Origin: CAZAGT01 sp964484515
GTDB taxonomy: Bacteria; Desulfobacterota; DSM-4660; Desulfatiglandales; HGW-15
Assembly: GCA_964484515.1 (NCBI GenBank)
Contig: CAZAGT010000306.1
Location: forward strand, 1 to 6,189
Direction: 5' to 3'
Length of the DNA stretch: 6,189 nucleotides
Position 1 is the stretch's first letter. Each line of letters begins with the position of its first letter. Positions 1 through 5,649 of this stretch are shown here, one piece after another. The position numbers were made by a program, and so were the translations under genes. Under the pieces are notes generated by a model. It was not told where the DNA came from. It did no database searches and saw only the letters and a program-made list of their open reading frames with translations.

Positions 1-43
1 CGTGCTGCCCCTGGCATCTCTTCTCGTCCTTCTCCTTGGCCAT
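1..43 (-). CDS. N-terminal start of an unidentified gene, cut by the window edge
   Basis: Only the first 14 codons are visible, reading M-A-K-E-K-D-E-K-R-C-Q-G-Q-H. The start is well supported: the ATG at 43-41 is preceded by AAAGGAGGA and a 4-nt gap, close to the ideal Shine-Dalgarno arrangement. The visible residues are strongly charged (three Lys-Glu/Asp pairs) with one cysteine and no hydrophobic stretch, so there is no signal peptide at the very N-terminus and a cytoplasmic product is likely. The family cannot be recognised from so little. It is codirectional with the other genes but lies 416 nt beyond the Rid-family gene, so it probably has its own promoter. Confidence 0.7.
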   Translation of the reverse strand, partial: MAKEKDEKRCQGQH

Positions 44-47
44 AGAC

Positions 48-56
48 TCCTCCTTT
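48..56 (-). promoter_or_regulatory. Strong ribosome binding site for the gene starting at 43
   Basis: The minus strand reads AAAGGAGGA followed by GTCT and ATG. This is a near-perfect anti-Shine-Dalgarno match at normal spacing, and it is the main evidence that the edge fragment 1-43 is a real gene start. Confidence 0.8.
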
Positions 57-151
57 CATCAGAACATCTGTTTGACCACAATGACCCACGTACCTTGCAT
101 GGGACGGCACATGGGATAACCACCTAGCCAAAAAATGAACAAACAGCCGCG

Positions 152-182
152 ATAGAATCAGGATGCGTTTCCGATCCGTCAA
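152..182 (-). promoter_or_regulatory. Possible weak sigma-70 promoter for the left-edge gene
   Basis: On the minus strand TTGACG (182-177) matches the -35 consensus at 5 of 6 positions. Nineteen nt on is TTCTAT (157-152), preceded by TGA, which could act as a poor extended -10 element (3 of 6 matches). The spacing is long and the -10 weak. It lies about 110 nt upstream of the start codon at 43, leaving a moderately long leader. Position in the gap ahead of a strong ribosome binding site is the main reason to list it. Confidence 0.25.
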
Positions 183-187
183 TTTAC

Positions 188-349
188 TTAGAATTGAAGA
201 TCGTTAAAGCACATCTTTTGGGTATCGTTTGAGGCAAAGGGAAGAAGATGGTGATGGTTCAGGGTCGCGATCGGCTTGCAGATGTTCAAGTCAGATTCGC
301 GACGACTCTTCTGCAATCGACATAGGCCCAATTTGAGAGTCTCCTGCAT
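188..349 (-). CDS. Possible small ORF, 53 residues, unknown function
   Basis: An ATG at 349-347 opens a 53-residue frame ending at TAA (190-188). It is preceded by GAGGT at a 4-nt gap, a plausible ribosome binding site, and by an AT-rich promoter-like region about 35-75 nt upstream. The product begins M-Q-E-T-L-K-L-G-L-C and has three cysteines, a His-His-His run near the middle (His-32 to His-34), and no signal peptide or membrane segment. I recognise no family. Support is only the start context and location; at this length an open frame can arise by chance, and there is no evidence of conservation. The alternative is that this is untranslated leader for the left-edge gene. Confidence 0.25.
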   Translation of the reverse strand: MQETLKLGLCRLQKSRRESDLNICKPIATLNHHHLLPFASNDTQKMCFNDLQF

Positions 350-382
350 GGATACCTCATCAAAAGGGTTCTACACATAGAT

Positions 383-427
383 AAGATATATTAAAATCAT
401 CAAATAACAAATGGTTGTGAAAGTCAA
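383..427 (-). promoter_or_regulatory. AT-rich promoter-like region on the minus strand
   Basis: TTGACT (427-422) is followed after 17 nt by TTTGAT (404-399), a 5/6 -35 and a 4/6 -10 match at ideal spacing. An overlapping alternative is TTGTTA (410-405) with TATCTT (388-383) at 16 nt. Either would fire towards the small ORF start at 349 and the left-edge gene. The stretch is clearly more AT-rich than its surroundings. The Rid stop codon is only about 33 nt upstream, so this would restart transcription just after the Rid gene. Confidence 0.4.
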
Positions 428-459
428 GCGGATTTTCTCGAGAGAGAGACCCTCTTTTT

Positions 460-1047
460 TTACTCGACCTCAACGATCATGTCAATCTCGATCGGGATAT
501 TGAAAGGGAGCGAGCCCATCCCCACCGCACAACGGGCGTGCCTGCCACGTTCCCCAAACACGGCGACGAGCAGGTCAGAGCAGCCGTTGACGACCTTCGG
601 ATGTTCCGTGAAGGAGGCCGTTGAGTTGACCATCCCCACGACCTTGACGACGCGTTTGACTCTGCGAAGATCCCCGATCTCGGCCTTTAGGGAGGTCAGC
701 ATATCAATGGCGGTCAGTCGCGCCGCCTCCTTTCCTTGCTCCAAGGTGAGGTCGCTTCCGACCCTCCCGACCACAAGGCCTCCATCGGGTCTTCGCGGTC
801 CGTGACCTGCCAGGAATACGAGGTTGCCCGTGCGTACGGCCTGGACGTAGTTCGCGACCGGCGTGGGTGGCCTCCGGAGCTTGATCCCCATTTGCTTAAG
901 CCGCTGTTCCGGATTGAATACATCCTCTTCTGCGGAGACGATTCCGCCTAAGGACAAGACCTGAACCAGGAGTGTGATCAAGATGACGGACACGATCGTC
1001 CCGCCGCTGAAACTCATCCTCAAACCGATGTTTTTCGCGTACTTCAT
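460..1047 (-). CDS. Exported or membrane-anchored Rid-family (YjgF/YER057c/UK114-like) protein
   Basis: This 195-residue protein has two parts. Residues 1-39 form a basic start (Lys-2, Lys-5, Arg-10), a hydrophobic core at about 17-37, and a V-S-A site at 37-39 typical of signal peptidase I cleavage. Residues about 48-195 form a Rid domain of usual size. Its subgroup marks are L-V-F-L-A-G-H-G-P (76-84), G-R-V-G-S-D-L-T (94-101), N-G-C-S-D-L-L (154-160) and G-R-H-A-R-C-A-V-G (168-176). Arg-172 aligns with the arginine that binds the substrate carboxylate in RidA enzymes. Classic RidA deaminates reactive enamine/imine intermediates in the cytoplasm; this subgroup is largely uncharacterised and its substrate is unknown. 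The start is fixed by AAAGGAGG just upstream. The gene stands apart, 268 nt from the membrane glycosyltransferase. The Rid fold is certain; export is a prediction. Confidence 0.88.
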   Translation of the reverse strand: MKYAKNIGLRMSFSGGTIVSVILITLLVQVLSLGGIVSAEEDVFNPEQRLKQMGIKLRRPPTPVANYVQAVRTGNLVFLAGHGPRRPDGGLVVGRVGSDLTLEQGKEAARLTAIDMLTSLKAEIGDLRRVKRVVKVVGMVNSTASFTEHPKVVNGCSDLLVAVFGERGRHARCAVGMGSLPFNIPIEIDMIVEVE

Positions 1048-1052
1048 AGCAG

Positions 1053-1060
1053 CCTCCTTT
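1053..1060 (-). promoter_or_regulatory. Strong ribosome binding site of the Rid-family gene
   Basis: The minus strand reads AAAGGAGG, then CTGCT, then ATG. The 5-nt gap and 8-base match to the 16S tail settle the start at 1047, which in turn means the hydrophobic N-terminal segment is translated rather than an artefact of choosing an upstream start. Confidence 0.85.
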
Positions 1061-1090
1061 CCTTAATGTGTGATTTCAAAATCCCATCTC

Positions 1091-1248
1091 GTGATGATCT
1101 CGTAAGACTCGTCACCTCGTTGAAAAACGGGGGCCAGAAGTCGGTAGCTTCTTGGAAGCACTGGATTGCGGCTCCCGGATCCAGTCCGGCGCAGAGCCCG
1201 CCGGAATGACGCAAAGATGGCATTTTCGACTATTCCTATGGCCATCAC
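1091..1248. repeat. Decayed palindromic dispersed repeat (MITE-like intergenic element)
   Basis: The stretch begins GTGATG (1091-1096) and ends CATCAC (1243-1248), a perfect 6-base terminal inverted repeat that continues imperfectly (TCGTAAGACTCGTCA at the left against TTTTCGACTATTCCTATGG at the right). Inside are CTGGAT (1161-1166) facing ATCCAG (1179-1184), and TCCGGCG (1185-1191) facing CGCCGGA (1199-1205), followed by ATGACG. From general knowledge, many Desulfobacterota and related genomes carry repeats with a CTCGTAAAACTCGTCATTC-type left end, CTGGAT/CCGGAATGACG modules in the middle and a TTTTCGACTTTTTACGAG-type right end. This looks like a diverged copy in the same order. It carries no transposase. 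It fills most of the gap between the glycosyltransferase and Rid genes; nothing else is apparent there. Confidence 0.55.
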
Positions 1249-1315
1249 GGCTCTGCGCTTCGAAATGAATTGACGCCCGTCCGTTACCGAGTATTTAAAA
1301 AAGCGGTGATACAAC

Positions 1316-2776
1316 TCAAAGGGCTATAGACGTAGCTGATATCGCGTCGTGGCGCACAACCTTCAAGCGGTCCTTGTGCCACTCCCACAGGAGGAGACAC
1401 CATACCGGAATGAATTCAAGCCAGACAATCCCGTTATCGTGAACCTCCACCAGATCTCGTGCCGCAAAATAGAAACGCAGGTAGTAGAGGGGAAGCAACG
1501 CCGTAAGCAATAAAAGCGAGGTTCGAGGTTGAATCGCAAGAAAAGGCAACATCCATGTCGAATACCATGGGAACTGCGTCGGACTCAAGAGATAGAGGGC
1601 AGCGATGATATAGAGGAACCGGCGGGCTATGACCAGAGGTCGTTGATCCTCCCTCCTGGCAAGCAGCGCGACCACGAGTACGAGGATACCTAGTACAATG
1701 GCGCGCGTCATGATTTGATCCAGCGCCGGGCCGAACCCCAGCAGGTCCTGAATGCCCTGCGCGCCCCAGAGCAGAAGCATGAAAAAGGAATCATTCATCT
1801 CCCAAAAGCGGCTGTAGGCGACGAAGCCTGAACGCGAATCGAGACCGCCCCTGTACAGGGGCAAGAACATGACGAAGGAGATCCCGGCGAACAGCGCCAA
1901 AGCGGGCAGTAGGACCCTCGCCCTCGTAAGGGCAGGACGCAGAACCAACGGCAGCAATAGGGCCGGCCAAAATTTTACGCCTACGGCAAGGCCTAAAGTG
2001 CCCGACGCCAGTACCACCCTCCCCCGGCTTGCGAGAAGGTAACAACCCAGCAAGAGCGGCAAAAGCAAGAGGTCCATGTGACCTGAATTATAGATCTCTT
2101 TGATCAGGAGGGGGTTCCACCAATAAATCACGACGCCCCTCAAGGGAAGATCAAGACTTCGCAGGATAGTGCAAAGCAGATAGAAGGTCAGGATATCGAT
2201 GAAGAGGAGGACGATTCGCCACGCATCCAGGCTCCATGGCTTAAGGGTGTGTGCCAGGGCAAAGGCCGTCTGGGTCAGAGGAGGATAAATAGTCCGCAGC
2301 CAGGGATAGTTTATTCGCTTTAGGATCGTCGGCGCCTCCTCGCCCAGTCGACAGAGTTCGTCTGGGACGGTATCGGCCTGGCATTCCTGGACATCGCGCG
2401 GAGCATACCGATAGGGATTGAATCCCTCTGCCACCACGCCGCCATCCCAAAGATAACGGTAATGGTCATCCTCAAGGATCGGTGTCGAGCCGAAAAAGGC
2501 CATACGCATTACCATGCCCAGTAGAAACACCCATGCAATGGGCGTCTTATCAGGGCGATCCTCGTCCGATCTCAAAACGACCCACAGGTAGATCGCTCCG
2601 GCGGCCATCAAAAGGGCAACGAGGGCGATGATCGGTTTGTCGATGTTCTCTAAGTCGTAATCGAATCGAGATGAGATCACGGAGATGAGGAAGACGGGTG
2701 CGGCGATGGCCATACCGCCTAGTCCCCATCTCAAAAGGTACCTCAAGGATGGCCTACGGGACGATATCGGCAACAT
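1316..2776 (-). CDS. Polytopic membrane glycosyltransferase, GT-C fold, GT87/DUF2029-like
   Basis: The 486-residue product is very hydrophobic, with about ten or more likely membrane spans. Such enzymes usually transfer a sugar from a polyprenyl-phosphate donor on the outer face of the cytoplasmic membrane. Characteristic marks are the loop E-D-D-H-Y-R-Y-L-W-D-G (102-112) with its acidic pair, typical of GT-C catalytic loops, followed by G-F-N-P-Y-R-Y-A-P (118-126); T-I-Y-P-P-L-T-Q (162-169); W-W-N-P-L (219-223) with G-H-M-D (232-235); and S-P-T-Q-F-P-W-Y (398-405). Length fits the family. The start is constrained: an in-frame TAG lies two codons upstream of the ATG at 2776, though the ribosome binding site is weak. 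It lies 41 nt after the phosphatase gene and may be read through from it. Donor and acceptor cannot be told from sequence; a mannosyltransferase-type role is only a family analogy. Confidence 0.85.
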   Translation of the reverse strand: MLPISSRRPSLRYLLRWGLGGMAIAAPVFLISVISSRFDYDLENIDKPIIALVALLMAAGAIYLWVVLRSDEDRPDKTPIAWVFLLGMVMRMAFFGSTPILEDDHYRYLWDGGVVAEGFNPYRYAPRDVQECQADTVPDELCRLGEEAPTILKRINYPWLRTIYPPLTQTAFALAHTLKPWSLDAWRIVLLFIDILTFYLLCTILRSLDLPLRGVVIYWWNPLLIKEIYNSGHMDLLLLPLLLGCYLLASRGRVVLASGTLGLAVGVKFWPALLLPLVLRPALTRARVLLPALALFAGISFVMFLPLYRGGLDSRSGFVAYSRFWEMNDSFFMLLLWGAQGIQDLLGFGPALDQIMTRAIVLGILVLVVALLARREDQRPLVIARRFLYIIAALYLLSPTQFPWYSTWMLPFLAIQPRTSLLLLTALLPLYYLRFYFAARDLVEVHDNGIVWLEFIPVWCLLLWEWHKDRLKVVRHDAISATSIAL

Positions 2777-2817
2777 TCGCTATCCGTATTTCGGAAGCTC
2801 GCAGCGGCTGAAAACCC

Positions 2818-3432
2818 TCACCCTTTGCGAGAATCAGTGGGGCCGATATTCAATGCCCTGAGTCGCAGCGGCTCTCGAGAGCAATCAACGATACTCAGAT
2901 GTCCATAATCTTGCGCCAGACGAAACAGGTTGTTCAACGGGATGCCGAGGATATGACACAAAATCACCCGATGCACACCGGCATGCCCGACGACGAGCAC
3001 CTTCCCAGAACTGTTTGCGACGAGATCGTCAAAGCGGGGTATAATCCGACGTTGTAGATCGGCAAAGCTTTCTCCACCAGGCGGCCGGTAACCCGCCAGA
3101 TCCACGCCTCGCCGTTTCCACTCCAAAGGAAAACGCCTGCGAACCTCTGCCATCAGGAGCCCGTCCCATGCACCTAGACCAATTTCTCGCAGTTGCGGCA
3201 TAACCGCTATTTCTTGAGGCCGGTCTCCGGCGATGATCTTTGCCGTTTGGTGCGCCCGGATGAGGTCACTGCAGCATATGCGGTCGAACTCCTCTTTTGC
3301 CCATTTTCGCTGCCAGAAATGGGCTTGCTCAAGCCCTTTCTCGCTTAGCGGCGGATCCACCTGGCCCACGAAGCGTCTTTCACCCACCGAATCAGGTTCG
3401 CCATGCCTTAGCAAGTAGATAGCCCGTTTCAT
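2818..3432 (-). CDS. Histidine phosphatase family protein, CobC/phosphoglycerate mutase-like
   Basis: The 204-residue protein is a complete single-domain member of the histidine phosphatase superfamily. The phosphohistidine motif L-R-H-G-E is at 8-12 (nucleophile His-10, with Arg-9). Arg-59 (in S-D-L-I-R-A-H-Q-T-A), Glu-83 (R-E-I-G-L-G-A-W-D-G) and His-150 (V-V-G-H-A-G) complete the expected active site. The segment F-V-G-Q-V-D-P-P-L-S-E-K-G (21-33) and G-G-E-S (119-122) most resemble alpha-ribazole phosphatase (CobC) types. No cobalamin gene is nearby; instead it overlaps the MobA-like/HD gene by 41 nt out of frame, so the natural substrate may be a nucleotide or phosphate by-product of molybdenum cofactor work. 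That substrate is inference. The start is chosen because the R-H-G motif must follow closely; a GGGGAG sits just before the ATG. Confidence 0.88.
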   Translation of the reverse strand: MKRAIYLLRHGEPDSVGERRFVGQVDPPLSEKGLEQAHFWQRKWAKEEFDRICCSDLIRAHQTAKIIAGDRPQEIAVMPQLREIGLGAWDGLLMAEVRRRFPLEWKRRGVDLAGYRPPGGESFADLQRRIIPRFDDLVANSSGKVLVVGHAGVHRVILCHILGIPLNNLFRLAQDYGHLSIVDCSREPLRLRALNIGPTDSRKG

Positions 3433-4573
3433 GCTCCCCTGTGCTCGGAACTTCTTTCAAGAAGGATTCCAAAGATCGACCCAGCCTCTGCTCCAGTCGC
3501 CGTTTGATCTTCAGGGCCGTTGCCTGCCGCGAGGAGATGGCGGCGGACGCCTGGGGATTGCGGGCGTAGCGGTCCAACCGCTCCCGAAAGCGCTTCTCCA
3601 GAGAGCCGGCCCGAGTTCCCAGGACCAGTTTGTCGGCTAGATACACCACCTCATGGGGACGCAACGGTTCATCATCCCTTACGGTCAGGTCCATGTGAGC
3701 CCCAACAACCTCAGCAACGGCGGGATATCCCAGAGACTTCAGCATCTGCTCGCCCATGCGGGCATGTCTTGGCTCCTCCCTGGCCACGTCATGGAGGAGG
3801 CCGGCGGCAGCGATCAGATCGAGATCCATCCGACAGCCGGATCGATTGAGCGCCTTCGCCAGATGCAGGGCCACTCCGGCAACGGCACGGGAGTGTTCAA
3901 CCAGGCTTCGATCTTCTCCAACCTTCTCATTCAGAAGGGCCAGCGACTCGTCAATGGTAGGGATGTCGTACTTCTTATACTTAGACCTGAGAGTACGATA
4001 ATCGGCGGGTGTGTCGAGGTCGAAAAGGACATATTCATCCGCCACCTGGACCTCGACGGCATCGGAATCAAATCGCTCTAAAAACGCGCGAACCCCGCCT
4101 TCACCATCCCAGGCCAGCAAAGGTTCGACATATTCTCCTGCAATCAGCGGCGGGTGCCCGCGCCGACCTCGAAACGTCGGATAGAAGATCTTTCCTTTTC
4201 CCGCATGGAAGGCGTTAAGAAGAGCGGGAGGGGTTTGTGGGCGAACAAGAGGAATATCCACAGGCTGCAAAAAAAAGCCATCCCCCTCCGATCTCAAGGA
4301 TCTCAGGCCCGCCTTGACCGACGAGAGCATGCCCTGACGGTAGTCCTCGTTATAAACCGATTCAACCTCCAAAGACCGCAACACAGGGTTCAATTCGGCG
4401 GCTCGATGGCCGGTCACCACCCGGATGTCGTCGATGCCGTTCCGCTGGAAAAGCCTAACGACCCGTTCGAGGATGGTTTCCATCCCGAGCGGCAGAAGCG
4501 GCTTAAACTCGCCTGCCATTCGCGCTGAAAAGCCGGCCGCTAGGATGATACCTGCAATTCGCTCGGCGGTCAT
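3392..4573 (-). CDS. MobA/MocA-like nucleotidyltransferase fused to an HD phosphohydrolase domain
   Basis: The 393-residue protein has two domains. Residues about 5-200 are a GT-A-fold NTP transferase: L-A-A-G-F-S-A-R-M (11-19) with Lys-24 for NTP binding, Q-P-V-D-I-P-L-V (103-110) with metal-binding Asp-106, H-P-P-L-I (140-144), and F-D-L-D-T-P-A-D-Y (184-192). This pattern is closest to MocA/MobA enzymes, which attach CMP or GMP to molybdopterin. Residues about 205-320 are an HD domain: His-227, His-261/Asp-262 in L-L-H-D-V-A-R, His-293 and Asp-314 in Y-L-A-D-K-L-V, all metal ligands present. The last 70 residues are charged and helical. The gene starts inside the XdhC stop (ATGA), with no clear ribosome binding site of its own, so translational coupling is likely. 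I recall similar fusions in sulfate reducers near aldehyde oxidoreductase-type genes. CMP transfer is likely; the HD substrate is unknown. Confidence 0.87.
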   Translation of the reverse strand: MTAERIAGIILAAGFSARMAGEFKPLLPLGMETILERVVRLFQRNGIDDIRVVTGHRAAELNPVLRSLEVESVYNEDYRQGMLSSVKAGLRSLRSEGDGFFLQPVDIPLVRPQTPPALLNAFHAGKGKIFYPTFRGRRGHPPLIAGEYVEPLLAWDGEGGVRAFLERFDSDAVEVQVADEYVLFDLDTPADYRTLRSKYKKYDIPTIDESLALLNEKVGEDRSLVEHSRAVAGVALHLAKALNRSGCRMDLDLIAAAGLLHDVAREEPRHARMGEQMLKSLGYPAVAEVVGAHMDLTVRDDEPLRPHEVVYLADKLVLGTRAGSLEKRFRERLDRYARNPQASAAISSRQATALKIKRRLEQRLGRSLESFLKEVPSTGEHETGYLLAKAWRT

Positions 4574-5610
4574 AGATGGTTTTGGGCAGATCGTTCCTTG
4601 ATCAACTCGGCAACAATGCTCACCGCGATCTCTTCGGGCGTATCACCCCCGATTTCCAGCCCAATCGGGGAATGCACGCGCTCCAGATCCGCGCGAGTGA
4701 AACCTTCATCCACCAGGGCCTTGTACACTGCATCACGCTTCCCCTTGCTCCCGATCATCCCAATATAAACGGCCTCTGTTCGGAGGGCTTGCTCAAGGAC
4801 CGTCCTATCATGACGGTGCCCCCTGGTCACGATCACAATGTAGCTGTCACGATCGATATCCAGGTCCGCGAAGGCCTCGCTGAGCGCGGCCGGAACTCTT
4901 ATCTCATCGGCCGCGGGGAATCGCTCGTTATTTGCAAACTCGGTTCGATCATCAAGGACTACGGTTCGAAAATGGGTCATTGAGGTCAAATGGGCCACTT
5001 GCTGGGAGACGTGTCCCGCCCCGAATATGTAGACCGACCCCGTTGCAAAGGCGGGTTCCACGAAGAAACGTTGATCATCGATGGTGCAAAGCATCGCCCT
5101 GCGTGCCCCGGAAGCCTCGTTCCTGATTCTTTCCAGCCAGGATGCAGGGAGAGAGAAATCACCCTGGACCGTCCCATTATCCAGGACGATATAGCGTTCG
5201 CTGCCGTCTCCTTTCCCTACACAGGTGACCAGGTAGCCCTTCTTGCCCTCTTGAATTATACGGTAAAGTTCTTTAAAGAGATTCAGATTCCGATTGGTTG
5301 CAGCGATGTACTCAAGCAATATCTCAACTTCTCCCCCGCAGATCATGTCCATACTGTCGACCTTCACGCCACTGAGATCGAACGTCTTGACTTGGGAGCC
5401 GGACGTTTCGAAGACGTCGGCAGCCGCCTTCATGACCTCGGCCTCCAACAGACCACCGCCGATGGTCTCGACGATACTGCCATCGGATGCAATGATCATC
5501 TTGGCACCCGCCATTCGGGGTGCCGATCCAAGTTGGTTGATGATCGTGGCGAGGACAAAGCTTTCTCCCCGCTCCAAGAGACGGCAGGACGTCTTAAGGA
5601 GTTTACTCAT
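4570..5610 (-). CDS. xdhC: XdhC/CoxI family molybdenum cofactor maturation protein
   Basis: The 346-residue protein carries both parts of the family. The N-terminal XdhC/CoxI domain has G-S-A-P-R (28-32) followed by M-A-G-A-K-M, G-G-G-L-L-E-A (51-57) and M-I-C-G-G-E-V-E (89-96) with the conserved cysteine Cys-91. The C-terminal Rossmann domain has F-G-A-G-H-V-S (196-202), V-L-D-D-R (218-222), T-R-G-H-R-H-D (262-268), M-I-G-S-K-G-K-R (285-292) and H-S-P-I-G-L-E-I-G-G-D-T-P-E-E (313-327). Studied XdhC proteins bind the molybdenum cofactor, guide its sulfuration and insert it into xanthine dehydrogenase-type apoenzymes in the cytoplasm. I chose the ATG at 5610 over an in-frame TTG at 5616, because AAGGA stands 6 nt before the ATG but directly abuts the TTG. 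The gene begins 39 nt after the molybdopterin-binding gene and ends in an ATGA overlap with the nucleotidyltransferase. The client enzyme is not in the window. Confidence 0.92.
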   Translation of the reverse strand: MSKLLKTSCRLLERGESFVLATIINQLGSAPRMAGAKMIIASDGSIVETIGGGLLEAEVMKAAADVFETSGSQVKTFDLSGVKVDSMDMICGGEVEILLEYIAATNRNLNLFKELYRIIQEGKKGYLVTCVGKGDGSERYIVLDNGTVQGDFSLPASWLERIRNEASGARRAMLCTIDDQRFFVEPAFATGSVYIFGAGHVSQQVAHLTSMTHFRTVVLDDRTEFANNERFPAADEIRVPAALSEAFADLDIDRDSYIVIVTRGHRHDRTVLEQALRTEAVYIGMIGSKGKRDAVYKALVDEGFTRADLERVHSPIGLEIGGDTPEEIAVSIVAELIKERSAQNHL

Positions 5611-5616
5611 GGGCAA

Positions 5617-5621
5617 TCCTT
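5617..5621 (-). promoter_or_regulatory. Ribosome binding site that decides the XdhC start
   Basis: AAGGA on the minus strand lies 6 nt before the ATG at 5610-5608. The alternative TTG start at 5616-5614 would have no spacer, so the protein most likely begins M-S-K-L-L-K. Confidence 0.65.
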
Positions 5622-5649
5622 ATTCATGATTTCGTTTCGAACCACAGCG

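Larger units (their letters stand above)
44..459. other. 416-nt intergenic region between the Rid-family gene and the left-edge gene
   Basis: No conserved gene is recognisable here. The part next to the Rid gene (about 365-420) is markedly AT-rich and carries promoter-like hexamers on the minus strand. The middle contains a possible small ORF (188-349), and the part nearest base 1 carries a weak second promoter candidate and the strong ribosome binding site of the next gene. An 8-base direct repeat (TCATCAAA on the plus strand) occurs at 357-364 and 397-404, flanking the AT-rich block. No GC-rich hairpin followed by a U tract was found after the Rid stop codon. Confidence 0.6.

Noticed and set aside
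85..123. Imperfect hairpin and repeated CATGGGA near the left-edge gene, considered as a terminator or operator
   Set aside because: The stem is only about six pairs with a wobble and no U tract follows; two CATGGGA/ACATGGGA-like words this close can occur by chance.
248..325. 25-codon plus-strand frame starting ATGGTGATGGTT after GGGAAGAAG
   Set aside because: It is very short, opposes the possible small minus-strand frame, and nothing but a purine-rich upstream stretch supports it.
430..460. Purine/pyrimidine run with a CTCGAG palindrome after the Rid stop codon, considered as an intrinsic terminator
   Set aside because: The stem is short and needs wobble pairs, the A tract is on the wrong side for a minus-strand terminator, and no U tract follows the stem.
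1063..1314. 83-residue minus-strand open frame between the glycosyltransferase and Rid genes
   Set aside because: It starts with TTG without a clear ribosome binding site, has low-complexity arginine-rich content, and lies largely over the decayed palindromic repeat at 1091-1248. No family is recognisable.
3653..4081. 142-residue plus-strand open frame opposite the transferase-HD gene
   Set aside because: It is antisense to a gene with intact catalytic motifs in both domains, and its translation shows no domain of its own.
5614..5616. TTG as the XdhC start
   Set aside because: AAGGA would directly abut it; the ATG six bases downstream has correct spacing.
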